A DNA stretch of 64,000 nucleotides from Abelmoschus esculentus (lineage: Eukaryota > Streptophyta > Magnoliopsida > Malvales > Malvaceae), in assembly GCA_035048815.1 (NCBI GenBank), contig JAUCBN010000023.1, forward strand, positions 5,401,501 through 5,465,500, written 5' to 3'. The notes under the pieces were generated by a model, which worked only from the letters and a program-made list of their open reading frames with translations, was not told the origin of the DNA and searched no databases. Made by a program: the position numbers and the translations under genes. Within the stretch, counting starts at the first letter, position 1. Every line of letters starts with the position of its first letter. Below, in pieces: positions 45,004-56,304 of this stretch.

Positions 45004-46765
45004 CTATAGACCAGGAATCATCCCAGCTGTGTAAGGCACACCGGATTTAGGGATCCAGTCCCCACCAATTAAGAACGCACCGGCGGTGAATTGCTGAGCT
45101 TGAGCGGCAGTGATCTTTTGGATACCTCTCCATTTAACCCTATTTGTTTGGTCAGCACCCGGTCCTCTATTGTTGTACTCAGCGTACCATAGGGTATCGA
45201 GGGCGAAGTTTCCGTTCCAAGGACTCCATCCCTCTGGCGCAACGATATCGTCCAGCTGAGATTGCATGATGATGGTCCTCGAGTACTCTTTCCAGGGTCG
45301 ACCGAGATATGTCTTGCTTTTTGCCTTCACCGGCAGGTAGTCTTGGGCGCCACTGATGACACAGTTTTGGATGACAAAGCCAGTGGCACTGCGGCGGTCC
45401 TTCCTTCCTTGTGCAGTGACCATGCATTGTTGATTGTCGAGCGGCTTTCGAACGATGAGTTTACAATTCTGAAGGACTGTAGCGGAGTCGCCGAAGATGT
45501 AATCGACGGTGCCGGAGACGGTGCAGTCCCTATAGTATTGGCGATGACTGTGGGCGTAAAGGGTGTCTTGGTAGCCATCCATTTGACAGTTATGTATGAT
45601 GGATTGATCACCTTGGACCTTAAGTGCCACTGCTTGTTCCTTGATGGCTCCCGCAGTGTTCTGGAATCCCATGTCCTTTGCCATGAAGTTTGCACCAATA
45701 GCAGCTGTAAACATTTCATTTAAATTACTCAAATTCAAGCACCGGTTTTATAATATAATGCAATCTAAACTCATAAATACTAACCAACGGTTGCGCTGTC
45801 GAATGTGGCAGTGCCGTCCTTAACGTTCAAGCTACCAGTGACGATGGTCTTAGTCGGTCCGTCTCCGATGAACACAACATTGGACATATACTTGTCAACA
45901 ATAACATTTTCTTTGTAAACACCAGCCTTGATGTGTATCACAAATGGAGAAGCATTTTTCTTAGGGACTTCCTTCAACGCTTGATTGATGCTGTTATATT
46001 TGCCACTACCATCTTTAGCGACAACAACATTCGGTTGCATCTGCGACGGATTTTGTTGCAATAGCATCCGTTGCCGAGAACTAACCCACCTAGGGAACCC
46101 ATCTTTAGCCAACAATTTACGTGTACCGCCTCCGGCTCCGGTCAAGCCTGGATAGTTAAGATCACGGATGAGTTTAGGAATTTCACAAACCATGGCTAAA
46201 CTATTACTAGTGAGCATTTGTGAAGTGGTCATCAATTTTCTCATCTTCTCGCCCGCTACTGTGGATACATTCACGAACCCATCCAAGCGAGTTTGTTGAT
46301 ATGTAATGGAGCCACTCAACCAAATTTTGAGGTTCTCCATGTATTCGTCTAGCGTGCTAGTATCGAATGCACCGAGCTGGTCGATCGACTTCATGAGGTC
46401 ATCAATGGCGTATCCCATCACCTCTTTACAGATGTTGAGAGCTTGACGAGACATCGGGTCATTGACCGCATCTTGAATGGTGCCGGAGTTTTTGACAACG
46501 TTCTCTATCTCTCGGATAGCCGCTTGGAAACCCGCCTTGATCAGCTCCTTGGAGTCTGTGGTGTTGCTTCCCGTTAGGCTCTTTTCGCATGCTTCTTTGT
46601 AATCAGTTGGTTGGCAAATCTTTTGCACGGCCTTCTTGGAAGCCTGCAGCTCTCCCCCGCCTGCACTGCGTCCGCTACGACTGTGGTAACACTGACGGCC
46701 ACTGCCACCACCATGGCCACCAAAATGACAGAACAAACACCGATAATTACGACTGCTTTTCCCAT
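45004..46765 (-). pseudogene. Pectinesterase with a 1-bp frameshift, unit 3
   Basis: Exon 1 46765-45785 and exon 2 45704-45004, otherwise equal in layout to units 1 and 2. At about 46685 one G is missing (units 1 and 2: tgtgggtaac; here tgtggtaac). The frame shifts after about 26 residues, right behind the hydrophobic anchor, and ends after about 63 residues. The remaining frame is open to the end, with all catalytic motifs present. The PMEI-domain motif TCLDGF reads TRLDGF, losing a cysteine that normally forms a disulfide. Few other changes, so inactivation is recent. A sequencing error at the G run could explain the frameshift but not the Cys change. TATA-like box kept at 46892. Confidence 0.85.
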
Positions 46766-46891
46766 TTTCAAATAGCTTTCTTGCTTCTTATGCTTTTTCT
46801 CTCACGCTAATGTACTTTTTGAAGAAAAAGGAGCTCACTAAGAAAGCTTGTAAGAATGTTAATTTGTATGAGGTAAACGAAGAACTTCTTT

Positions 46892-46900
46892 CCTTAAATA
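46892..46900 (-). promoter_or_regulatory. TATA-like box of the unit 3 pectinesterase
   Basis: TATTTAAGG (minus), 127 bp before the ATG position. Confidence 0.45.
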
Positions 46901-46909
46901 GAACAAACT

Positions 46910-48122
46910 TGAGAACATGAAATCTGAATTTATGGTTAAAAACATTTGGACAAAATCCAAAACTCAGTCTTTGATTTTGATCTAAAATGTTGGGTCTCAT
47001 TTGAACATTTACAGGTTATTTTTCCAATATTATAGTCTTTAAGAGTTATTTTTAGCTATTGAAATTATCCATAACCTAAATTTAACGGCCTAAAAATGCA
47101 TTTATTTTGTAAGAAAGAATAAAAAAGTTAAATATATTGATATAATTGCACTACACGTCTCAATTTTATACTTCATTTACAAAAAAGATAAATTTTAAGG
47201 ATGAATTTTACGATTGAAGTATAAGTGATAATACCATGTAATATTATATATCTGGATTGATAAAAAAAAATTACTTTAGGTATCAAAAATTAACTAAGGA
47301 CACATCCTTTTGTTTGTTATGGCAGCACTCATTTATGATATTAAAATACATAAAAAATAAATTGTTATTTTGTTCAAAAAAAATTAAAAAATCATTCATG
47401 TGAACTGAGTGTGACCTGCTAACATACCTCATGATTAAGGCTCGTGGTTCAAAAAGTACCACTAATTTAACCCTAAATTCTAAATTTTTAACACATAAAT
47501 TTTAAACAACACCTTAAATTTAATAAGATTTGCGTAAATTTTACGTAGATTTAGTATCAAAGTTTTTCTCTAAATTATCTCTCCTTTTCTCTATACAACC
47601 GAAAAGTTTTACTCTAAAATAAAGCACATTGATTGTTGTGTTGGTCCCTACTCTCTACTGCTCTTTCTATAATGCTTTAGACTTGGATTTTAGGACTAAA
47701 GGTTGTGACTTTTAGTTATTCTAAGATAGGAATCGGTTGGACAATCTGAACTTCATTTAATATTTAGGTTAAGAATGTTCTTTTCGATATCCAACAAACA
47801 TGGAATTGAAGCCATAAGCAACAAGGCTACAGTACACAGACTTATAAGTTCTTCACTGCGACCATAACGGGATTCATTCAGTTGTTTCATGCAAGCATTC
47901 TGGGATTTTTTTCAAATATTGAAATTTTAAAATCAAAATAAAATTATTCTTAATTTTGAATCATCGAAAAAAGAATTCTATTTTCGTTTCAGACATGTAA
48001 GGAAAAATATTCCGACAATGCTGTCCTTTTCCGACAGACGAATTATCTTTGTCTTAGAGAAAGACATTATAAATAACAGCGGAACAAAGGGTCTGCACCA
48101 GATTAATCTCCATTGTTGAAAG
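46910..48122. other. Divergent intergenic region of unit 3
   Basis: Matches unit 1 near both ends. The middle (about 47060-47750) has diverged or been rearranged, and no clear copy of the SINE was found. TATAAATA at about 48069 precedes the polygalacturonase relic. Confidence 0.5.
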
Positions 48123-48760
48123 ATGAAGGTTTCCTTCATAGTGGTGACTTCTGTCATTGTTATGCTCTTGTGCTCTTATGCACTGTGTTAGAACATGGTG
48201 CAAAGGCCGATGGAAAGACCGATAGTTCAATCGTACGTTGTTTTCTTCATACATATCTGCATAATTATGGATGTTTTACATGGAAATTTTTATTTTTTGC
48301 AGAATTTCATGAGGACTTTTGAAACTGCTTGCAATTTCCATGGAAATGCCATGAATGTCGTCCCCGATGGCGTGTTCTTGATCGGACCTGTTTTATTTTC
48401 AGGACCCTGTTTCAATCCATCTTTGTTGATTGTTCAAGTTAATGCTCAACCTAATATGGCACATTAACGAGGTGGCGGAGACGACGATATAGATTGGATC
48501 ACGTTTCAGGCCATCGACAGGTTAATTCTTACCGGATGTGGGACTTTTCATGGCCAGGGTTCTTCTGCAGTTTGAAGGCTTAATGACTGTGCCAGGAAGT
48601 CTGACATACAGTCTACATAGTTTTCCGAATTGCCTAAACAGTTTTATCTGGATCTACCCATCCTATAAGTGCCAACTTCTATTGAGCTATATCAGGATAA
48701 GCTTCATAAATACTTATAAAGAAAAACAATTTAATCAACCCGGAAATCATGATCCAAGCA
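48123..48760 (+). pseudogene. Polygalacturonase (GH28) pseudogene, unit 3
   Basis: Starts MKVSFIVVTSVIVMLLC like the unit 1 relic, then has an internal deletion of about 115 bp that joins the signal region to VLEHGAKADGKTDSSI. Exon 2 keeps NFMRTFETACNFHGNAM, VVPDGVFLIGPVLFSGPCFN and, after a stop, DDIDWITFQAIDRLIL, GTFHGQGSS and, in a shifted frame, NDCARKSDIQ. It runs further than the unit 1 copy but has several stops and lacks the catalytic segment. Confidence 0.83.
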
Positions 48761-48978
48761 ATGATTAGAAACTAGATTAAACATATAAATGTTTGTAAAT
48801 CTAAGTCAATCGTTACCATGAATGCCATGAAATGACTGTAGAAACATGTGAATGAATTGTTTTATAGATTTGGTCACAAGACTCCTTTTACAATTAGGAG
48901 TTTAAACTAAATAAAAACTCTATCTCTTATCCTTTTATCTTTGGATTAAGAATTTATCTAAAATTTAAACTAAGATAA
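48761..48978. other. AT-rich sequence, probably copia LTR body
   Basis: On the minus strand it follows the start of the copia 3' LTR at 49030 and has a CTATAAAAC box near 48865. The far LTR end was not resolved. Confidence 0.4.
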
Positions 48979-50775
48979 TAATTTATCTTTATCTAAAAAC
49001 AAACTAAGATAATAGTTATTTAATTCAACACTCCCCTCAAACTGGGTCATATATATTATATAGACCTAGCTTGAATAAAAAATTATCAAACACTTTCTTA
49101 GATAGAGTTTTAGTAAACACATCAGCCAGTTGTTCCTTTGTAGAGACGTAAGTCAAGGTTATAATTCCAGTGTTAACTTTTTCAGCAATAAAGTGTCTAT
49201 CGATCTCCACATGCTTTGTGCAATATGTTGGACTGAATTTTTTACAATTTGAATTGCAGATTGGTTGTCACTGAACATTTCTAATTTTCCATCATGCTTC
49301 AATTTCAATTCTCCCAATAGTCTAAGCAGACACATTCCTTCACAAATTCCTAAAGCTAGTGCTCGATACTCTGTCTCGGCATTACTTCTAAAAACCACAT
49401 TTTGTTTTTTACTTCTCCAAGTCACTAAGTTACCCTAAACAAAGGAACAATATCCACTAGTTGATTTTCTTTCAGTAACCTCACTAGCCCAGTTAGAATC
49501 TGTAATACTGTTTTGTCTTCTGTTTTCTTGAAGAATAAACCATGGCCTGGTGTACCTTTCAGGTATCTTAGAATTCGATGAGCAGCCTCCAAGTGTCCTT
49601 CTCTAAGATTAGTCATATGTTGACTTATCACATTAACAGAGAATGAAACATCTGGTCTGGTCAAAGATAAGTAGATAAGTTTTTTTACTAGCCTTTGAAA
49701 TTGATTTTTATCGATTCCAGCCCCCATCTCTTCTCCTCTAAGCTTCAATCCAGCTTCCATCGGAGTATCAGCAGGCTTACATCCCAACAAGCTGACTTCT
49801 GAGAGTAAATCCAGTACATATTTTCTTTGGTTTATTACCATACCTTTACTAGATCGAGCGACTTCCATGCCTAAAAAATATCTCAATTTCTCTAGGTCAT
49901 TGGTTTCAAACTCTTTGCTTAACAACTCCTTCAACTAATCGATTCCACTATCATCATCACCTGTCACAATAATATCATCAACATATATTATAAGGATAAC
50001 TCTTTTTCCATTAGAATTTTTTTTAATAAATAATGTGTGATCTGTTTGACATTGTATATAACCGTTCTTTTTTAAGGACTTTAATGAACCTGTCAAACCA
50101 AGCCCTCAGAGACATTTCAAGTTTGCAAAACTTTTCACTGCCCAACTTAGACTCCATGCCCGGTGGTATCTTCATGTAGACCTCCTCTTCTAATCTGCCA
50201 TTTAGGAAGGTATTTTTAACATTCAATTTGTGAAGATTCTAGTCTTCATTTACAGCAAGACTGAGAAGAACTCGAATAGTATTTAATTTTGCTACTGGTG
50301 TGAATGTCTCCTTGTAGTCAATGCCATAGGTTTAAGTAAAACCCTTGGCTACAAGCTCTCTATGCTCCCATCTGATTTGTACTTTATAGTAAAGACCCAC
50401 TTACCGTCAACTGCTTTTTTACCATGTGGTAGATCAGTAACAATTCAAGTGTTATTTTTCTCAAGAGCATGCATCTTTTCTTCAATTGCTTTCTTTCATT
50501 TAGGGTCTTTTAGAGCATCTTCAATAGTTGTAGGGATTTCCTCTTTATCAATGTTAGTTATAAAAGCCTTAAAAGTTGGCATTAATTTCCCATAAGCAAC
50601 ATATTTTTGAATAGGATATTTAGTACACTGTCTTACCCCCTTTCTTTTAACAATAGGTAAATTCTCCATTTCAGATAAGAAAGAATTTTCATTACCTCCA
50701 ACATCTTTTAAGGTAACAATAGGTAATTTATCTTTATCTAAAAACAAACTAAGATAATAGTTATTTAATCCAATA
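48979..50775 (-). mobile_element. Ty1/copia polyprotein remnant with truncated 5' end
   Basis: Minus readings in order: linker and RT start (50747-50400, QCTKYPIQKYVAYGKLMPTF then HGKKAVDGKWVFTIKYKSDG), RT (50226 onward, NVKNTFLNGRLEEEVYMKIP; 49934-49425, EFETNDLEKLRYFLGMEVAR) and RNase H (49425-49159, WRSKKQNVVFRSNAETEYRA). Frameshifts and stops break it. A TTTGAGGGGAG polypurine tract precedes the 3' LTR start at 49030. The first 46 bp of that LTR reappear exactly at 50724-50769, joined directly to pol sequence, so gag, protease and integrase were deleted between the 5' LTR and pol. Confidence 0.85.
50724..50769. repeat. 46-bp exact direct repeat of 48979-49024
   Basis: taatttatctttatctaaaa and onward, identical in both places. 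Read as the 5' LTR remnant of the copia element. Confidence 0.8.
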
Positions 50776-51009
50776 GTGCCTTTTTAATCTTCTGGACACA
50801 ACCATTGCTCCATTTGGACTTGGAGCTCGGTGATTCGAGGTTTCTGCAATAAAGAAAACAGCACAGTTAGTCGAAATTGTTGCAATGTGGCAGATGTTTC
50901 ATCGATGAAAATTGTTGCAATGTGGCAGATGTTTCATCGATGAATTAGGAACCTTACCTCAATCTCCGATGCGATGAATTAGGAACCTTACCTCAATCTC
51001 CGATGCCAT
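50776..51009 (-). pseudogene. Small gene-like remnant: short first exon plus last exon, unidentified
   Basis: On the minus strand, ATG at 51009 reads MASEIE and meets a GTAAGG donor. Near 50850 TTGCAG is followed by KPRITELQVQMEQWLCPED and a stop. The intervening sequence holds two tandem duplications. I do not recognise the family, and exons may be missing. It may be a small gene or the end of one damaged by the copia insertion next door. Confidence 0.3.
50876..51006. repeat. Two adjacent tandem duplications (35 bp x2, 34 bp x2)
   Basis: attgttgcaatgtggcagat... is repeated at 50876-50910 and 50911-50944. gatgaattaggaaccttacc... is repeated at 50939-50972 and 50973-51006. The second duplicates the putative splice-donor region of the remnant above. 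Confidence 0.9.
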
Positions 51010-51621
51010 GAGGGCGAGGAAGATGGTAGGGGAAGAAAATGGAGAGAAATTGGGAGGAATCCTTTGGTCACAAGTAACATTGAGAAATGTATTGACAGAA
51101 TATTTATACAAGCGGAAAAAAGGCATGTCAATGATGCTTTATTCAAATACATCAAAGCAAGCGGACCTGTAAACTGAGTTGAGAAGAAGATCATCCCGTA
51201 ATATATCTCTACAGTATTCAATCCATAAAAATCAGCCAAAATAATGTTTTCGTACAAAAATCTAATTAAATGATATGACAAACAACTAGTTCACATAGTG
51301 CACAAATAAACAGTATAATTGTGTTTTTTTTTTCTTACAAATAGAATCGGTTCTTAACCTCTTGCAAAAATAACATCATTTGATTTTGTTTTTCGAACTG
51401 TCCAAAACTATCTTAGAAGACTTCTGTCTCAGAAAGTTCAATCTAATTGTTCATCATGTAACACTATTCATCCATATTATGGTTTTCTAAAAAAATGGGT
51501 GGGGGTGGGAGAAAACGAAAAGTAAAATCGAAAAGCGCCGCCGGATCCTGCATCTACATTGCTGCTGCAGTAAACACTGGATCTGTATTACAAACACTAG
51601 GTAGCATTTGCCCAAAATGAA
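51010..51621. other. Intergenic sequence 3' of eIF3j
   Basis: No gene recognised. The 97-residue minus frame at 50988-51281 has no family resemblance. A G-rich run lies near 51495-51510. The end towards 51621 should be the eIF3j 3' UTR. Confidence 0.4.
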
Positions 51622-54191
51622 TCACATGAAGTCATAATCATCTACATCATCATAAGCATTAACAACCAAATCGTCATCTGGTTTATCAACATGGAGCTGT
51701 TTTTTCTTCCCACCTGGAAAAAATATAACTCTCGAGATTAGAGAATTGTTTCAGATCTAAAACTCACAGTAAACCAAGATTATACGAGGAACCATCCAAT
51801 CCTAATCAGTCTGTTTATATAAAGCATTGCCTAAACTGCCAAAGTCTAGGGATTCTGAGAAATAAGAACTTTTAGGCTTTACCCTATAATGTGGTATAAC
51901 ACCTTTGGCGGTTGAAGAGGTGATCATCATACAATGAAATTATGCAAGGGAGTGGCATTTACATATGCTCGATTATACATGCAAGTAATTTTGCTTAATA
52001 TAATCCATATGTTTTTCTTTAAAAATAGAGGATTTCTTTTGCTTCCACATTGATTTAAATCAATTAAGTGAAAATTTGAACCATTGCATGCTTCTATTTT
52101 CTCTTTCGACACAAGTATATAACACAGGACACAAGAATGAAAGGAACAGCAGATTGTTTTACCAGTCTTCTTTTTAGTTGTGGCTTCTTTTTCTGCTTTT
52201 AGCTTTTCATTCGCAATTGCTGTGACTGATGATGCAATATCTTTGACATCGGCTGCTTTCAAAGAAGTCAACGATAGTCTCATCACGGCCTTGAGTAGAG
52301 CAACATAATGGTAACTTTTCTGCATCAAATGATGTATTTGGGCTACATAAGAACTTCCTCAATGCAATGCCATTGGAAGAAAAAGAAAGATGGTCAAACT
52401 CACCTCATACGGAAGAAGTTTGTGAGAAATAAGCTCTGCATACTCCACAAAGTCACTTTCAGATTTCGGAATAAAAGTATCAAGAGTCTTATCATCTCCT
52501 TTCTTGGAAAAGAGTTCAGTAGTTGACCTATAATCGGCTTCTTCCACAAGCCTATGAAAGAAAGCAAAATGTTAGATCATGGCATCTTACCAAGAAAAGC
52601 AACAAAGTACAAGAAAATATCAATTTCAGACATGAATGCGTGTATAAACATAAATAGAAAACAATGTGTTGATGCCTTAACATTTTGAAGATCTAAGTAT
52701 GTGAATAGGTGAAGAAAAGCTGAAAGGCTTCATCTAATTTAGAAACAAACTACAACACAATGACCAAGGAAAGACCTCATAGCCATCAGTGTAAAAGTAC
52801 TAGATTTCTACCTTTGCTGGCGAAGTTTCTCGGCCACCGGATCAAGGGGCTCTTCCTTAGCTACTTCAATAGTTTTCCCTTTCTTTTCAGTAGCTTTTGG
52901 TCCTGACTTTTTGGTGGCCTTCTCTGCTGGAGCTTTCGCAACAGGTTGCTGATACCAGTTAAGGAAAACGATGAGTACAAGCAAATAATCTTTACTCCAT
53001 TATCAGATGTACAACACAAGTGCCTTGTGTATCTCATAGAATGTCCACACAAAACAGCTAAGTTACAACTTATACATGTTATAGGCGGCATTCTAATTAG
53101 CCTCCAAGAAATTGTTATGCCATTATAAAAAAAGATGCAGGTTTACAAGACGATACAACAACTCTAGGAGACAGTTTATCTACGTGATCTAACTCCAAAA
53201 GTCCGAATGGTAAGAATTGGGAGCAGAAAATCACTCCTAATCACCAATCAAATTTCTTAAACTGATCTGTAGGATGTTCATGAGCCACAATAAAGATTGA
53301 ATTTACCAAATCCAGGTTATAAACAGGTGGCTGATTCAATATTAGAATTAATAACTTTCAGAATAACAGTAGCAGATCCATACACCATGCGAAAATAATC
53401 CAAGTTACAATAAAAACCATCATACCTGAGCAGGTTCAGGTTCATCTTCATCCTCCCATGAATCCTTGACATCAGAATCATCAATATCTTCATCATCCCA
53501 TTTGCTTTTAGGAAGCACCTTTGTAGGGATAGGTGGAATCTCTTCCTCTGCAACAACAGCATACAAATTCGTGAGCCAAGAAGAAGGTTAAAGACAATGA
53601 AATCACAAAAAGCAAAAGATCGAATAAAAAAGAACGACATAACACAATATGTTTCTTCAACTAAGATTCAAACTAAACCATAGTTTTAGCACTTAATAAA
53701 ACCTTAAAAGCATATGAAAAACAAAATAGAATTGAAGCTCTTTAAGGTCTTTTTACAGTTTAAACCTCCTATATAATTCGCAGTGTCCTCAGCTCAATCC
53801 GAGCGCAAGAACTTGCAAATCACGGTAATGTTGCCATAATTACTGATCTTCAACAAAAAAAAAAAAAAAAAAACTAAATTTCTCCATTTCACCTGGCAAC
53901 ACCGTATCCAATTTCCCCAAAAAACTATTACTCAAAAGAATTCAGCTTTGAAACATCACAATTCACAACTCAATCTCATATTCTCATTAAACCCTAAAGC
54001 TAAAAAAACAAATAAAGCCCCTTAATTTCATTAAACCCAATCAACTTTCAGTTCTTATGAAAAAAGAAGAAATCTTCCCCATTCAAATTCATAGTAACAA
54101 AACAGAAAAAAGTAAATGGAATCAATAATCAGTCAAAACCCTGAATATAAACAACAAATTGGGCCAAAAGAAACGTACCCCAGTCTTCCAT
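51622..54191 (-). CDS. EIF3J: Eukaryotic translation initiation factor 3 subunit J
   Basis: Six exons: 54191-54179, 53547-53426, 52948-52812, 52551-52404, 52319-52163 and 51713-51622, total 669 nt, 222 residues; phases and GT-AG signals agree. It begins MEDWEEEIPPIPTK, then KSKWDDEDIDDSDVKDSWED (acidic N-terminus of eIF3j), a Lys/Ala-rich linker and EEPLDPVAEKLRQQRLVEEA. The helical core follows (TELFSKKGDDKTLDTFIPKS, YAELISHKLLPYEKSYHY, LTSLKAADVKDIASSVTAIA). It ends in a Lys-rich stretch and an acidic tail, DDDLVVNAYDDVDDYDFM. eIF3j binds the 40S decoding centre and regulates mRNA entry and eIF3 association in the cytoplasm. Length is normal for plants. The first exon has only 13 coding bases. 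A run of about 20 A (plus strand) lies in intron 1 near 53850. Confidence 0.93.
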
Positions 54192-55861
54192 CTTCACTTA
54201 TTGAACCTCCACAAATCGAAGAACAATCCTGAACACCACAAAACATAAATATATATAGTCTTTCATTTTTTTTTTAAATCCAAAAAGAAAGAAAAATTCT
54301 AACAAGAAACTCAAGAACAAATTACTTGCCTTTAAATTAATTACAATTGTCTGTAGTTGTGGGGTTTTATGGGTAAATCTCTCTTTTTCTTCTTCTCAGT
54401 TCAAATCAAGATGCCAAAAATAAAACTTTAAAGAAGATGAAATGGTTTTAGGGGTTTTATAGTATTTGTTTAATATTTTTTTTACCCAAACCGAAATTTG
54501 AAGTCCTACAAAATCTTGGGCCCATTAATAAGCCCATCCTACGAGAAGGGCCGAGTAAAACTCGACTCGAAAAAACCGTACAATTTGACTCGATTCGAGT
54601 TAAAAATACTCGATTCATTTTGACTCGATTTAAAAAAAAATTCAAATAAAATTAGAGTTGTAAAATTAAAATTCGAATAACTCAGAATATTTAGTAATTA
54701 AAAGATTAATTTTTAAGTTCGAGACGAATCTAATTTTTTATGATATATACATTGATATATAAAAATATAAAGAAATATTGCTATATATGAAAAAAAATAT
54801 ATATGCGCATATCTTATATGATTAGAGAAAGTCGTTTAAATTGGATCAAATCATACTATAATATGATAAATAATTACAATTAAATATTTATAGGAAATCG
54901 AAAACTCGACTCGATTCAACTCGACTCGAATTTCTTAAACTCGACTCGAACCGAAAAATTTTAAATAAAGTTTGAGTTGTAAAATATGACTCGTCAACTC
55001 GAATAACTCGAAATTTTTTTACTCAACTCGACTCGATCGAATACTCACCCCTAATTACAAGTAGGGATGTAAATGAGACGAAACGGATAGCGAGCTATTT
55101 GAGTTTGATTTGGTTAAAATTCGGTAAAAATTTAATTTGATTGAATTTGACTCGATCTCATATGCAACTCGAATTCTTAACTAGTTAAATTACTTGATAT
55201 CTGACTCGAATTAAAAATTTAAACCTATAAAACCTAAATTAACATCATATACCTAAAAAATAAAAGTTTGAACTTACACAATCTGTAAATTTATTTTTTG
55301 ATATGACTTTAAATGAGATGCAATAGATGATGTGTTAATCGAGTTTAATACAATCAAAGATTGATCAATACTTGATTTGATTGGACTCGAATCAAACTAA
55401 AATTCAACTCAAGTTTTTAACAAACCGAGTCGAGCTTAAATTTTTCAAACTCGTTAAAATTTACTCAAGCTTAAACTCGACTTAAAATCTTAACGTGTCG
55501 AATTCAACACTATTTAAACTCGACTCACCTCGTTTATACCCTTAACCATTATTTTTTTTAATTATTTAACTAGTCACTCAAAGCTTAGAGTGCTTGTAAT
55601 TTTTTCACCCAAAAACATTCTTGGGATTAAGTCATCCAACTTTAAGTCTTGTTAATTTAATCATCAACATTACAAAATTATTTCATTTCACTCACCAATT
55701 AATCTTATTGTCTGCAATATAAAATAAATGATTTTTAAGTATTTTCTTATGATAATGACACGTGTTATCAAATAAATTATTATGAATAAATAATTTTTAG
55801 GTTGTAATTAATTATATTTATTTCATAAAAATATATTATAAATTCTTAAACCCTCTTCCCC
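54192..55861. other. eIF3j promoter side and repeat-rich intergenic DNA
   Basis: Up to about 54500 is eIF3j 5' UTR and promoter. About 54545-55055 is rich in tcgactcga/actcgaataactcg motifs and ends gaatactcacccctaatt, matching part of 57777-57870 in inverted orientation. About 55072-55544 starts tagggatgtaaatgagacga and ends with the near-inverse cctcgtttatacccttaa. Both look like MITE-class repeats. No gene seen. Confidence 0.5.
55072..55544. mobile_element. Probable MITE (TIR tagggatgtaaatgag / ctcgtttataccctta)
   Basis: Ends are imperfect inverted repeats of about 16 bp around 470 bp of non-coding AT-rich DNA. No clear target-site duplication, so the class is uncertain. Confidence 0.45.
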
Positions 55862-56103
55862 AAGGTTGCCCCTTATGCAATCAAAAGTGTCGAGGTCCTT
55901 GAAGGAAATGGTGGCCCTGGAACTATCAAGTAGGTCACCTTTGCTCAAGGTATCATACTTAATTGTTACTTTCCGAAACATAATGAACTTGTCGGATATG
56001 AATACATGTCCGACATGGTGGTGGTGGTGGTGGTGAATGCAGGGTGAGGACCTAGTTATCTGAAGCAGAAAGTTGATGAACTCGTGGCAAACCCCGACGA
56101 CTA
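55862..56103 (+). pseudogene. PR-10/Bet v 1 gene fragment
   Basis: Plus reading KVAPYAIKSVEVLEGNGGPG then TIK, a TAG stop, and VTFAQG, which is the glycine-loop region of PR-10 proteins. GYEYMSDMV near 55998 and KVDELVANPDD then TAA at the end also recall the family. A (GGT)n run of about 20 bp at 56016 interrupts it. The first 30 residues and most of the middle are absent. It is related to the PR-10 gene at 62766-63322 but on the opposite strand. Confidence 0.75.
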
Positions 56104-56304
56104 AATCTTCGTGCGTTCGAATATAAATTGTTTCATTGTTGTGAACTAATGGTGGTGTGATTTCGATGTTTCATGTGTTTAATTGGATATATAATAAGAG
56201 CGAACACACAGAAGATTACATAAGTTGATAGTCGATACATCAACACCATATTTGAGTATAATTCTTTTTTATTTGATCAAATCCTGTTTCTCTCAAACTG
56301 CAAA

